DNA of 64,000 bases, from contig CP129480.1 in NCBI GenBank assembly GCA_030583885.1, positions 1,364,001-1,428,000 of the forward strand. The letters are read 5' to 3'. Origin of the DNA: Anaerolineales bacterium (GTDB taxonomy: Bacteria; Chloroflexota; Anaerolineae; Anaerolineales; Villigracilaceae). A model generated the notes under the pieces. That model ran no database searches. It saw only the letters and a list, made by a program, of their open reading frames with translations, and was not told the origin of the DNA. Below, piece by piece: positions 53,620 through 62,265 of this stretch; position 1 is the first letter of the stretch, and every line of letters begins with the position of its first letter. Position numbers and translations under genes: made by a program.

Positions 53620-53742
53620 GCTTCCTGCTCCATGGCTCCTGTGTACAAGCGAAGAAGTGGGGGCTACCCACTTCTCGGTGTCTTCTCTATTGGGTTGTCC
53701 GTTCGGGCAAAATTCTAGCATAAAGGCTTTGAAGGCGCAAGG

Positions 53743-53748
53743 TATAAT
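53743..53748 (+). promoter_or_regulatory. -10 element directly before the methyltransferase gene
   Basis: A perfect TATAAT lies 8 bp before ATG 53757, with no room for a leader or Shine-Dalgarno site. No convincing -35 was found. Confidence 0.55.
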
Positions 53749-53756
53749 CTTCCGCT

Positions 53757-54491
53757 ATGACGGATAGAGATATGCCCAAAGCCGCACTGCGCGGCGAACC
53801 CTCCCATGTCTGGCGCGCGGGGCAGCAGCGCCGGCTTGAGATGATTTCACGTTTTGCGGGGGAACGCATTCATGGAAAAGTGCTGGAAAACGGCTGCGGG
53901 GTGGGAATGTATGTGGAAAAGCTGGCAGGCCTCGGCGCGGATATGATCGGCCTGGAATATGACTTCGAGCGCGCCGCCGATGCGCGGGTCAATTCGGAGA
54001 AGATCATCAACGCTGCCGGGGAATTCCTCCCGCTTCCATCTTCGACGTTCGACCTGATCCTCAGCCACGAAGTGATCGAACACGTACAGGATGACCGCTC
54101 CGCGATCGAAGAGATCGTCCGTGTTCTCAAGGCGGGTGGGCGTGCCATCATCTTCTGTCCGAACCGCGGATATCCCTTCGAGACCCACGGCATCTTTTGG
54201 AAGGGAAAATATTATTTCGGCAACAAGCTGTTCGTGAATTATCTGCCGCGTAACCTGCGCGACAGACTTGCCCCGCATGTGCGCGTGTATTCCCGCCGCG
54301 AGGTGCAAACGTTGTTTGACGGCTTGCCTGTCAAATTTATCGAACGTACGATCATCTTTGGCGCGTACGATAATCTCATCACAAGGTTTGGAATATTTGG
54401 GAAATTTTTGCGGGCGGTCTTGCAGTTTTTGGAAAAGACGCCGTTGAAGTCGTTTGGCCTGTCCCATTTCTGGGTGGTGGAGAGGATGTAA
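53757..54491 (+). CDS. Class I SAM-dependent methyltransferase
   Basis: 244 aa. SAM motif I VLENGCGVGMYVEKLAGLG, then LEYDFERA and the post-motif DLILSHEVIEHVQDD, with VRVLKAGGRAIIFCPNRGYPFE. A UbiE/COQ5-like Methyltransf_11 fold. The C-terminal third (HGIFWKGKYYFGNKLFVNYLP) resembles methyltransferases of sugar or lipid pathways. Substrate unknown. Divergent from nusA. Confidence 0.85.
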   Translation: MTDRDMPKAALRGEPSHVWRAGQQRRLEMISRFAGERIHGKVLENGCGVGMYVEKLAGLGADMIGLEYDFERAADARVNSEKIINAAGEFLPLPSSTFDLILSHEVIEHVQDDRSAIEEIVRVLKAGGRAIIFCPNRGYPFETHGIFWKGKYYFGNKLFVNYLPRNLRDRLAPHVRVYSRREVQTLFDGLPVKFIERTIIFGAYDNLITRFGIFGKFLRAVLQFLEKTPLKSFGLSHFWVVERM

Positions 54492-54526
54492 AAAAATCCG
54501 AGGTCTTGAAGACCTCGGATTTTTTT
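54491..54526. terminator. Bidirectional terminator
   Basis: AAAAAATCCGAGGTCTT (54491-54507) is perfectly inverted at 54510-54526 (offset by the central bases), with A and T tracts at the ends, between convergent genes. Confidence 0.9.
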
Positions 54527-54947
54527 ATTCGCCCTCGTCGCTCGCCGCACCCGGCTGTTCCACCCGCACCACCTCACCATGGTAATTGATGATCACCTTG
54601 AAGCCCATCATGCCCAGGTAGGCACGCATATCTTCAGGGAGGCCGGTCTGCAGGATCGCATCGAACTGCTTGTCGATATTTTTTAACTGTTGTTCGATCA
54701 TGGCCTTGGAGAACGGATCTTCCTGTCCGAGCATTTTTGCAGTTTGTTCGGAAAGCAGGTCCTCACTGCCTTTCATCATCCCGGCCATTTGATCCAGCAC
54801 GGCGCGGTCCACCTGCTCGGCGGGGATGTGACGGCGGAAGCCGTCATCGTCCACCACATAGGCGGGTTCATTTCCGATGAATGCGGATTCGGCAGGTTTG
54901 CCGGATTCGTCTATGACGAGTCCGGCGAAAAGAGGAGTGTTGGTCAA
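54525..54947 (-). CDS. Unknown 140-aa protein coupled to a LURP-one-like gene
   Basis: No family recognised. The best start is TTG 54947 (reads MTNTPLFAGLVIDESGKPAE), 4 bp after the upstream gene's stop, with AGGGATGA ahead; upstream codons in frame overlap the neighbour. The protein is acidic, with a short beta-rich N part (AYVVDDDGFRRHI), a helical middle (about 45-110, DQMAGMMKGSEDLL) and a C-terminal GFKVIINYHGEVVRVEQPG. No signal peptide or helix anchor. Confidence 0.65.
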   Translation of the reverse strand: MTNTPLFAGLVIDESGKPAESAFIGNEPAYVVDDDGFRRHIPAEQVDRAVLDQMAGMMKGSEDLLSEQTAKMLGQEDPFSKAMIEQQLKNIDKQFDAILQTGLPEDMRAYLGMMGFKVIINYHGEVVRVEQPGAASDEGE

Positions 54948-54951
54948 CTCA

Positions 54952-55527
54952 TCATCCCTGCCTGCCCTCGATCGCGGCGAGCAATATGCCGGCGGCAATG
55001 CCGACGCGGCGATCCAGTTGGCGGGCGGTATCCATGCTGAAATCCATGTTCAACTGATAGGTAAATGGATTGAAATTTTGTTTGAGGTCCGCCACACGGT
55101 TCGAGCCGATGACCATGTCATAATTCTGAGGGATGAGCGAGCTCAGAAAGCGGCGCAGAAGTGCCAGGCCCATGCTGTCCTCGAATAATGTCCCAATGCG
55201 GTTATCGTTCACATCCAATACCTCCCATTCATCGCGCAGCATCGAGGCAAGTCCCTTGCGGCGCAGCGCCCCGACCTTTTGACCGGTAACGCTGTCAATC
55301 ACATCATACGCGGCGGAGAAATCGATGATCTGGCGCGCTTTGATCATCAACACTTCCTGGGACTTGCTTTCATCCGAATACACACGGATGTCCTCGCGCA
55401 GGCGGAACATCTTTTGTTCGCTGAACAGGACGAGGTTGCCGCCGGGTTCATAGAAGCGGAACTTACCTGTCAAGGCGAAGACCTGTCGTTTGAGCAAATA
55501 CTGGTTGTGTTGAAAAATGGTGTTCAT
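54952..55527 (-). CDS. LURP-one-related / scramblase-like protein
   Basis: 191 aa, start ATG 55527 (MNTIFQHNQYLLKRQVFALTG). Pattern of short beta strands as in the Tubby-like LURP-one family: FRFYEPGGNLVLFSEQKMFRLREDIRVY, MIKARQIIDFSAAYDVIDSVTGQKVGALRRKG, and a final hydrophobic helix (GIAAGILLAAIEG). Function unknown; the family is linked to membranes or phospholipids. Coupled to the 140-aa gene downstream. Confidence 0.78.
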   Translation of the reverse strand: MNTIFQHNQYLLKRQVFALTGKFRFYEPGGNLVLFSEQKMFRLREDIRVYSDESKSQEVLMIKARQIIDFSAAYDVIDSVTGQKVGALRRKGLASMLRDEWEVLDVNDNRIGTLFEDSMGLALLRRFLSSLIPQNYDMVIGSNRVADLKQNFNPFTYQLNMDFSMDTARQLDRRVGIAAGILLAAIEGRQG

Positions 55528-55552
55528 TTGGGTTCCTCTGAGTTTGGGGATT

Positions 55553-55591
55553 GCAGGAGCTTGCTCCTGCATTTTCGCCAGCTTGCTGGCG
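55553..55591. repeat. Two adjacent small hairpins
   Basis: GCAGGAGC-tt-GCTCCTGC (55553-55570) and CGCCAGC-tt-GCTGGCG (55576-55591). They lie just after the first L,D-transpeptidase gene and may act as a weak terminator or mRNA-stabilising structure. Confidence 0.55.
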
Positions 55592-55601
55592 GACTTGATA
55601 A

Positions 55602-56624
55602 TTATACGATCACGACCCTTGTCCCCTGCCCGGGCAAATGTACATAATCCTGGTTTGGTGCAAGCACGGGGCTGGTCCAACGGTACAGCCATTTGGAGAC
55701 GCTGGACGGCAGGTTGATACAGCCGTTGCTGCGCGGGCGTCCATAGTCGTTGTGCCAGTAGGTCCCGTGAAAGGCGTGACCGGAACCTGTAAAGAATGCA
55801 CACCACGGCACACCGGGCAGGTTGTAGATGTTTGCGACCGCATCGCCAAAATTGGTCATGTGGATGGAGGGTCCCTTGTGGTAGGTGCGCCATTCGCCCT
55901 TTGGGGTATCCGTGCCTCGTTCCCCGCTGGCGCAGCGGATGGAAAGCACCATCTTTTCCCCTTCGAACGCGGTGACCATTTGCGTTTCGAGGTCCACGTG
56001 GACGAGTTTCTCCTCGTCCGGGACTTGCGGGGAAAGCTGGGTCAGTTCCTCATCCGGAATGAGGCGCATGTTGTACGATGGGACGTAAAAGGATTTTTTG
56101 AATTCCTTGTCGTAGATCTCATACCACACGCTTTTTTCCTCGCGCGTGACGATGACCTTCCGTACCCAATGCGTCGTTTCGTAAAAAATACGATGTGCGG
56201 TCTTTGCAAAGTAATACGGGGCCAGACGGGTCAGGCTGTAGGGCACACTGACCTCCGCCAGTTTGCCTTCGGTGGGGATCTCATAGACCGGTTTTTGGTA
56301 CTTGGTTTCAACGGGTTGTAGCCAGCCCGAATAGGTATAGCCGCCGTCCAATTGGTACCAGGTATTGTTGAATTTATTGTCGATGTTATCCCCCTCCACT
56401 TCTGCGAGCAGGTCAACAGCCTCATCGATGCGCAGGAGATGGATCTTTTTGGCGGTCAGGTGGGGGGCGTCGTAGATTTGAACGCCGCTCCAGATCGCCC
56501 GTCCCTGTGAGGCGGGGGGGGCAGCCAGGGCGCGCTGGATGCCCAATTCGGAGAGAACAAGCCCGAGCACGCTGGAGGCGGAGAGTTTTAAAAAGTCGCG
56601 GCGGGAAAGTTGAGAGATACTCAT
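55602..56624 (-). CDS. L,D-transpeptidase (YkuD) with SH3-like domain, Tat signal (paralogue 1)
   Basis: 340 aa, start ATG 56624. Tat signal SRRDFLKLSASSVLGLVL. An SH3-like segment spans about 45-110 (QIYDAPHLTAKKIHLLRI). The YkuD domain is about 205-340: HVDLETQMVTAFEGEKMVL, FHGTYWHNDYGRPRSNGCINL with the nucleophile Cys in SNGC (Asn for the usual His). Cross-links peptidoglycan peptides 3-3 or anchors proteins, outside the membrane. Confidence 0.9.
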   Translation of the reverse strand: MSISQLSRRDFLKLSASSVLGLVLSELGIQRALAAPPASQGRAIWSGVQIYDAPHLTAKKIHLLRIDEAVDLLAEVEGDNIDNKFNNTWYQLDGGYTYSGWLQPVETKYQKPVYEIPTEGKLAEVSVPYSLTRLAPYYFAKTAHRIFYETTHWVRKVIVTREEKSVWYEIYDKEFKKSFYVPSYNMRLIPDEELTQLSPQVPDEEKLVHVDLETQMVTAFEGEKMVLSIRCASGERGTDTPKGEWRTYHKGPSIHMTNFGDAVANIYNLPGVPWCAFFTGSGHAFHGTYWHNDYGRPRSNGCINLPSSVSKWLYRWTSPVLAPNQDYVHLPGQGTRVVIV

Positions 56625-56679
56625 GCTTGAATTGTAACTATAAAGGTTGAGAGCAGGTTTAGAGAATGTCCCTTTGGTA

Positions 56680-57711
56680 CTATGCTGTGATTTCCACCCT
56701 GGTTCCCACGCCCCCGAAGGAAAATTCCTTGTTCGGCGCGACCTGTGGGGAGGTCCAGCGGTAGAGCCATTTTGCGGCGCTTGAGGAGAGGTTGATGCAC
56801 CCGTGCGAGCGCGGTCTGCCGAAGTCATTGTGCCAGAATGTGCCGTGGAAGGAAATCCCGTTTTGGGTGATGTATTGCACCCAGGGGACGCCGGGTAGGT
56901 CGAATCCGCTGGCGGCGATGTCCCCGGCGGCCATGTGGCGCGAGGGACGTTTGTAATAGGTGATGAAATTGCCCTGGGGTGTGGTGTATGTGCCGACACG
57001 CAGAACGCCGCCTGTGGAAACCGGCGCGACAAAGACGGGGGCATTATTTTCATATGCAATGACGATTTGCTGGGCGAGCCGCACGACGATCTTTTTCTCG
57101 CGGTTTGGCACCTCGGCGGAGATGGGCGCAAGTTCATCCGCACTCATGGTGCGCAGGTGTTCTGCGCGCGCGTAATAGTATTTGTCCCATTTATCGTCGC
57201 GCACCTGATACCAGACCTGCCCGTCCTTTGGGTTGGTCGTCACGGATTTGACCCAGTGGGTCGTTTCATAATACATGCGATGGATGACCCTGGATTCCTT
57301 GTCGGCCGCTTCGTGCGCGTCGGTGAACGGTACACTGACTTCGGCAAGCAGCCCGTCTTTTTTGGGAATTTCCATTTGCGGTGTGTTCAGAATTGTGCGC
57401 ACAGGCTGGATGTCCCCGGAGTACACGTATCCCTCCGTACCGACTTGATACCATATGCGGTTGTGCACTGCGACGTTTTCGTTAATGGCGGTATTGGTGA
57501 TGTCGAAAACCGCATCACGCTGAAATAACCTCACATGCGCGGCTTCCGTGGATGGACGGTCGTACACCCAGACGGTGCGGATGGTCACGCGTCCCTGTTG
57601 GGAGAGGAACGGGTCGTCAACATCAAAATTGAGCGGGGGGGCCAGCAAACCTGCCAGCCCCAATCCGCCCAGTTTAAGGAAATCCCTTCGAGACAGGTTG
57701 GTTTGATTCAT
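56680..57711 (-). CDS. L,D-transpeptidase (YkuD) with SH3-like domain, Tat signal (paralogue 2)
   Basis: 343 aa. Tat signal LSRRDFLKLGGLGLAGLL; SH3-like segment with TIRTVWVYDRPSTEAAHVRLF; YkuD domain with VVRLAQQIVIAYENNAPVFV and FHGTFWHNDFGRPRSHGCINL (canonical SHGC). Close paralogue of the 55602 gene in domain order, so a local duplication. Confidence 0.92.
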   Translation of the reverse strand: MNQTNLSRRDFLKLGGLGLAGLLAPPLNFDVDDPFLSQQGRVTIRTVWVYDRPSTEAAHVRLFQRDAVFDITNTAINENVAVHNRIWYQVGTEGYVYSGDIQPVRTILNTPQMEIPKKDGLLAEVSVPFTDAHEAADKESRVIHRMYYETTHWVKSVTTNPKDGQVWYQVRDDKWDKYYYARAEHLRTMSADELAPISAEVPNREKKIVVRLAQQIVIAYENNAPVFVAPVSTGGVLRVGTYTTPQGNFITYYKRPSRHMAAGDIAASGFDLPGVPWVQYITQNGISFHGTFWHNDFGRPRSHGCINLSSSAAKWLYRWTSPQVAPNKEFSFGGVGTRVEITA

Positions 57712-57765
57712 GCACTTGTGCGGGAGATTGCCTTGCCGAAAAACATGGCTTGCAATGACATGGTC

Positions 57766-58731
57766 CTAATAATGCACGTTCACCACGGTGCCGACCGCTG
57801 TAAAGTTATACACCCATTCCGCATCGGCGATGGTCATGTTCACGCATCCGTGGCTCATTGGCGTGCCGAAGTTATTATGCCAGTATGTGCCGTGGATGCC
57901 ATAGCCCTTGTAAAAATACATGATGTAAGGCACATCCGGCAAATAATACCCGGGTCCGGACATCGGCGCGGAGCGCAGCTTGATCCAGATGCTGTATTTG
58001 CCTGTCACGGTTGGCGTCTGCCATGTGCCGGTCGATACAACGAACGACCGGATCAGCGTATCGCCTTCATAGGCATACAGGCGCTGCTGTGAAAGGTCAA
58101 CGTCAATCCAGCGCTTGCCGCCGGTGCCCGCCACCTGCGCAGGTACGTTGGGTGCGGCGGTCGGAGCCACGTAAACGGGTGTGGGTGTATCCGCGACGAT
58201 CTCTGCAAGGATAACGCCATCGCTGGTTGGTATGGATTCAAGGGATTGTGGCTCTGTCGGGTTAGGGGGCGCAAACGATTCGCTGGTTGGAATGTCGGTT
58301 GGGGGAACAAGGGCGACCTGCGGCTCCTGGGTCAATGTTGCGGTCCCCAAAGGGGATGCTATTGGCGGCAGGGCTGTGAACGTGGCGGTTGGGAAAATCT
58401 CCTGCGCCACGGGCTGAAATCCAGCCGGCGTATAGGTCGGCTTTGCAATATTCACCTGCGCGAACGATTGGGCTGGCGCACTTTGTTCCTGCTGTGGTGC
58501 GGATGAAATACGTAGGATGGACGCCAGTACCGGCGAATTCACCGCCGACCATGCCGCGAACAGGAGCACCACACACCCGACCACGACCAGCAGGACGGGG
58601 AGGATAAGATTTCGCTTCTTTTTGACGGTTCGGGCTGGTTTCCTATTCCCCGGCTTAACCCCACCCTGACGCGTTTCCCCGTTCATCCGCGCATCGGATG
58701 TGGATTCACGTGATTTTAAGAGGTCATTCAT
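57766..58731 (-). CDS. L,D-transpeptidase with membrane anchor and Pro/Thr linker (paralogue 3)
   Basis: 321 aa. A basic N terminus and one helix (about 43-64) replace the Tat signal. A Pro/Thr/Ala-rich linker of about 120 residues would span the wall. The YkuD domain starts with RWIDVDLSQQRLYAYEGDTLI and ends GIHGTYWHNNFGTPMSHGCVNM with canonical SHGC. Membrane-tethered enzyme. Confidence 0.9.
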   Translation of the reverse strand: MNDLLKSRESTSDARMNGETRQGGVKPGNRKPARTVKKKRNLILPVLLVVVGCVVLLFAAWSAVNSPVLASILRISSAPQQEQSAPAQSFAQVNIAKPTYTPAGFQPVAQEIFPTATFTALPPIASPLGTATLTQEPQVALVPPTDIPTSESFAPPNPTEPQSLESIPTSDGVILAEIVADTPTPVYVAPTAAPNVPAQVAGTGGKRWIDVDLSQQRLYAYEGDTLIRSFVVSTGTWQTPTVTGKYSIWIKLRSAPMSGPGYYLPDVPYIMYFYKGYGIHGTYWHNNFGTPMSHGCVNMTIADAEWVYNFTAVGTVVNVHY

Positions 58732-58831
58732 GGGTCACCTGTGCTAAAGTCTACTGATCAGCCCGTTCGTGTGGGAAAGCTCCAATGCGTGTAAGCACGC
58801 TGAGCACATTATAAAACAAAAGACAGCCACT

Positions 58832-59557
58832 TCACCATCGGATTTCAACGGGCGTGCCAACCTCAGCCCAATCGTAGAGCAGCTGTGCTTCATACGCGCC
58901 CAGTACCACGCATCCATAGGAAATGGGTACACCCAGATACCCCGCCCATAACTGCGCCCCGTTCGGCAAGATCGGCAGGGCGTGGATGCCATTCTGCAGA
59001 CTGCCGGCCCAGTAAATGCCCAGCCAGTTTGGCATCCAGATATTCCATGTGGATCCATAGGCACTTGGGATTTTGTTTAACACGCTGAAATTGCCGACGC
59101 GCGTGGCATTGTTCATCCCGGTGGACGCGACAAAACTATACACAAGCACATCGCCTTCATAAACGTACATATGCTGTTCGGAGATGTCCACGAGGATGTA
59201 TTTGTTCCCGCCGTAGAAAAGTGGAGCCTGTTCATCGTCCTGTGTTACAGAGGCAACATAATCATACGTCAACGATTCGGAGACGATTTCCGCCAGCACC
59301 ATCGGTTCGATGGTTTCCGTGGGGATTTGTGTGGGAATTATTAATGTGGCCGTGGGGGAGGCGGTGTAGGTGGGTTTTGCGATCTGTGCAAAGGCAAAGG
59401 AACTCCATTGTGTTGGCGTGGGGATTGCACCGCTGAATCCCAGTGCAGGCGCCGTGGTTGCCGTCCATGCCGCGCCGCCCACGACGCATAACATCAAGAT
59501 CAGGATCATAAGCGGATAGAGCGGGTTCCTTCGCGGAGGGATGTTTGGCTGGTTCAT
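58832..59557 (-). CDS. YkuD-like protein with altered active site (paralogue 4)
   Basis: 241 aa. Membrane helix at about 13-36, short Thr-rich linker, then YkuD-like domain beginning YILVDISEQHMYVYEGDVLVY. The catalytic segment reads VPISYGCVVLG: Cys and Ser are kept but Tyr stands where His or Asn normally precedes Gly, and the following Asn is replaced. It might still be active or may be a binding protein. Its ATG overlaps the amidase stop (ATGA). Confidence 0.85.
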   Translation of the reverse strand: MNQPNIPPRRNPLYPLMILILMLCVVGGAAWTATTAPALGFSGAIPTPTQWSSFAFAQIAKPTYTASPTATLIIPTQIPTETIEPMVLAEIVSESLTYDYVASVTQDDEQAPLFYGGNKYILVDISEQHMYVYEGDVLVYSFVASTGMNNATRVGNFSVLNKIPSAYGSTWNIWMPNWLGIYWAGSLQNGIHALPILPNGAQLWAGYLGVPISYGCVVLGAYEAQLLYDWAEVGTPVEIRW

Positions 59558-60360
59558 GGGTTAAACGTGGGCAGAGGCACCGCCGTCGAAAGCACGCTTT
59601 CGTTGGTGATGAAGCATAAAATACCCTGTGTAACTCCCTCCGCGACCCGCTCCGTATGTTTGGTGAGGATCTCGCGATCCAAATTCATAAAGCCAGTCTC
59701 AATGATGGCCGTGATCGTGTTCGGGTCGATTTCAGAGAAGGCGTGATACTCGCGCATATCGGCGGTGATACTGTTGGCGTGGAAGGTCAGCCCCGTAACC
59801 TGCTGGTAGCGGTCTGTCAGGCAGGCTGTCAGGCGTTGGGCGCGGTTGACATCGCGGGTCTCCAGCGAAGCCGCCACCTTGAAACCGGTCGCTTCTTCAT
59901 TGATGTAGGTGCACGAATCATTATGGATGGACACAAGCGCCACTGCACGATAGCCGTTCAGGCGTGTGTCGAACTCGTTCAGCAGATCAACCTGATAGCC
60001 CCGCGCAGCCAGGCTTTTCTGCACAAGGTTGGCGATATTCAGGTTGATATCCACCTCTTTCAAAGTCACCTGTCCATTCTCGTCCGTGCATACCGCGCCT
60101 GAGTCATTGCCGGTGTGACCCGCAACGATGCCGATGCGCAGCTGCGGCTGGGGTGTGGTGAACGTGCTATTCGTTTCCGCTTGAGGCGTGAGGATCAGGC
60201 GCAGCTGGTCCTGCAGGTTGCTGGCAAAGATGCTGTTGGGGGTCCAGGCGGTGAATAGAGTCGCCAGAAAAACTGCAATACCCAGCGTGGATGCAAAGGC
60301 ACCCGGGGGGCGCGGCTTTCTTTTGGGGCGTGGGGGATGTCTGTCTTTTGCAGGTTCCAT
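59554..60360 (-). CDS. N-acetylmuramoyl-L-alanine amidase (Amidase_3)
   Basis: 268 aa. Membrane helix at about 26-45, linker, then a zinc amidase domain: VAGHTGNDSGAVC (His ligand), KEVDINLNIANLVQKSL (Glu ligand), SIHNDSC (His ligand) and the catalytic Glu in AIIETGFMNLD. It cuts the stem peptide from the glycan. Expressed ahead of the YkuD-like gene with a 4-bp overlap. Confidence 0.92.
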   Translation of the reverse strand: MEPAKDRHPPRPKRKPRPPGAFASTLGIAVFLATLFTAWTPNSIFASNLQDQLRLILTPQAETNSTFTTPQPQLRIGIVAGHTGNDSGAVCTDENGQVTLKEVDINLNIANLVQKSLAARGYQVDLLNEFDTRLNGYRAVALVSIHNDSCTYINEEATGFKVAASLETRDVNRAQRLTACLTDRYQQVTGLTFHANSITADMREYHAFSEIDPNTITAIIETGFMNLDREILTKHTERVAEGVTQGILCFITNESVLSTAVPLPTFNP

Positions 60361-60366
60361 TTCAAT

Positions 60367-60395
60367 ATAATATTACCTTAAAAACCGGTACGCAA
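60367..60395 (-). promoter_or_regulatory. Sigma-70 promoter of the amidase gene
   Basis: Minus strand TTGCGT (60395-60390), 17-bp spacer, TATTAT (60372-60367). The -10 ends 6 bp before the ATG, so transcription would begin at or next to the start codon. Confidence 0.7.
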
Positions 60396-60425
60396 GTGGC
60401 ATAATTGACCGATTGCGATCATCCT

Positions 60426-61400
60426 TTATTGTTGGGGCAACTCCAGCAATTTTTGGATCGGTTTCAGATCGGACACCGGCAAAAATAAATTCTTTACACG
60501 GGTATGTTCATATTGAAACACCTTTGAGTTTGGCAAAAGCGTATTCGCGCTCCGGCCGAATTCTTCATGCGAAACATATCCCGCCAGAAAGATATCCATG
60601 CCGTATACCCAAATATTGCCCCACTCCAACGGCGCAACGACGTGCGCATCCCTGATCGCTTCACAACGGATGCCAACCCGCGCATCTGCAACACGACGGA
60701 CATGAAGCGCGGTGACGGTATAAAAGGATTCGTCCACCGTGACTTTTATCCTCGGCGGGAGACTGACAACCGTTCGTTTCAACTCCCGCGCCTCATCCTG
60801 TCCGCTGATCTCGACCAGCAGTTCCTCGTCTGAATCGGATTTCAGGCTCAGCGCTCCGAGCGGATTCCAATGGATAGGCTTGCGCCATGCCTCGGGCATG
60901 GCATGGACGAGGTAATACGGATGTTTTTTCCCGATGGCTTTTTTCAGGTCGGCCTGCGAGGCGGCGATCAAGCCGCATAAAAATCCGAAAATGTACATGT
61001 CGCTGCGCAGGTGGCCGTCACCGGCGTGTTGATCGGACGGGACGAGCGCGGGCGCGTTCAACAACACCGCTGGATCCCGCCGCATCTCTGCGATTTGCCC
61101 GCGATGCGAGATGAGATAGGATTTGATGTCGCACCGGCGCCCGCCCAGGGTGACATCGTAGCGTTCATGGTCTGTGAAAGGGGCTGCGGCCCGCACTTCA
61201 AAAGGAATGTTGCCCTGCGAGAGATGCCGCCGAAAGGCAAGTTCCACAGCCGCGCCTGCCACTGTGCGGCGAAGCCTGTCATAAGGGGACCTGCCCGCGC
61301 GCTCGAAGGAATACATCAATGAACGAAGCGCATACGCGATCCCGCCCTCGGTCAGGTCGGGCGTGTAGGGCAGGCGGAGGAGGTCATTAACGTTGATCAT
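60426..61400 (-). CDS. Candidate restriction endonuclease, PD-(D/E)XK-like fold
   Basis: 324 aa, not a recognised named enzyme. A possible PD-(D/E)XK core is seen: Glu53 in a helix (AVELAFRRHL), Asp82 (YDVTLGGRRC), then Asp91-Ile-Lys93 (CDIKSYLI). The rest is mixed alpha/beta with no helix-turn-helix or membrane segments. The next gene upstream on the same strand, 46 bp away, is a DNA methyltransferase, the usual type II pairing. Specificity cannot be read from the sequence. It could also be a nuclease of other function. Confidence 0.6.
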   Translation of the reverse strand: MINVNDLLRLPYTPDLTEGGIAYALRSLMYSFERAGRSPYDRLRRTVAGAAVELAFRRHLSQGNIPFEVRAAAPFTDHERYDVTLGGRRCDIKSYLISHRGQIAEMRRDPAVLLNAPALVPSDQHAGDGHLRSDMYIFGFLCGLIAASQADLKKAIGKKHPYYLVHAMPEAWRKPIHWNPLGALSLKSDSDEELLVEISGQDEARELKRTVVSLPPRIKVTVDESFYTVTALHVRRVADARVGIRCEAIRDAHVVAPLEWGNIWVYGMDIFLAGYVSHEEFGRSANTLLPNSKVFQYEHTRVKNLFLPVSDLKPIQKLLELPQQ

Positions 61401-61446
61401 GGTAGATGCTGATCGGGTTTATCCATCCATGAATCCATTCCCGGTC

Positions 61447-62256
61447 TTACTCATTCCTGAACTGCAGACAATAATGATGAAAGGTATTGCTTACCCAGGC
61501 ACTGCCCATGCCATACGGCGCAAGGGACTGGTTATCCTGCAGCCAGATCTTCTCGTCTTTCAAGGTATAGGTTTTGCCGAGTTCGCGGGCGACATCCCAT
61601 GCGAGGGGATAGATCCTGCCGCCCTTCTTGACGTTCTTGACAATGATCGTAAGATAGGCTTTTTCACGCAGTAAAGGTTTCAAGCCTGCGTAGATGGTTA
61701 CCAGCCTGGCAAGAAATTCCTCGTATTCGTGGATGTTGCCGAGGTCGTTTGGGTCTTCCGAATAGACGACATCCAGTTCCTCGTCGGCGCGGCGTTTCTT
61801 TTGATTGTCCGCGCCCTTGGCGTGCAGCATATCCCAGTAGGGCGGGGAGGTGAGTACATAGTCAAAGGTCAATGGTTGAAGCTCAATGGCATGCATGGCG
61901 TCCATATGGACGATCTCAGATATCAGACTTTCGGCTTGTTGACCCAATGAAACTCGTTCCTCTTCAATAAGTTGTTTTGCGATCTCCGCATATTTGGGAT
62001 TCAGTTCGATGCCGTGGGAATTCCGTCCCGCGCGTAATGCGGCAATGAGGGTGGAGCCGGTCCCGGCCATGGGATCGAGCACGGTCTCGCCGGCTTTGGT
62101 GAAGAACTCGATGAATTCCTGCGCCATTGTTTCAGGGTATTTGGCGGGATGCACGCGTGCGTCCCTCTTGCGCGGCGGCGGGTTGTGAACGAACCATGAC
62201 TTTTGGAATTTCAGCCAGGTCTTTGGGTCGAGGTCGTTGAGTTTGTTTTTTGCCAT
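61447..62256 (-). CDS. DNA methyltransferase (N4-cytosine / N6-adenine type)
   Basis: 269 aa. SAM motif I DPMAGTGSTLIAALRAGRN and catalytic motif IV TSPPYWDM. Motif I precedes IV, with motif X-like HPAKYPETMAQEFI at the N terminus. TSPPYW is frequent in N4-cytosine enzymes. Start ATG 62256 has AGAGGTG. Region between about 150 and 200 probably holds target recognition. Stands upstream of the PD-(D/E)XK-like gene. Confidence 0.9.
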   Translation of the reverse strand: MAKNKLNDLDPKTWLKFQKSWFVHNPPPRKRDARVHPAKYPETMAQEFIEFFTKAGETVLDPMAGTGSTLIAALRAGRNSHGIELNPKYAEIAKQLIEEERVSLGQQAESLISEIVHMDAMHAIELQPLTFDYVLTSPPYWDMLHAKGADNQKKRRADEELDVVYSEDPNDLGNIHEYEEFLARLVTIYAGLKPLLREKAYLTIIVKNVKKGGRIYPLAWDVARELGKTYTLKDEKIWLQDNQSLAPYGMGSAWVSNTFHHYCLQFRNE

Positions 62257-62265
62257 GGAACACCT

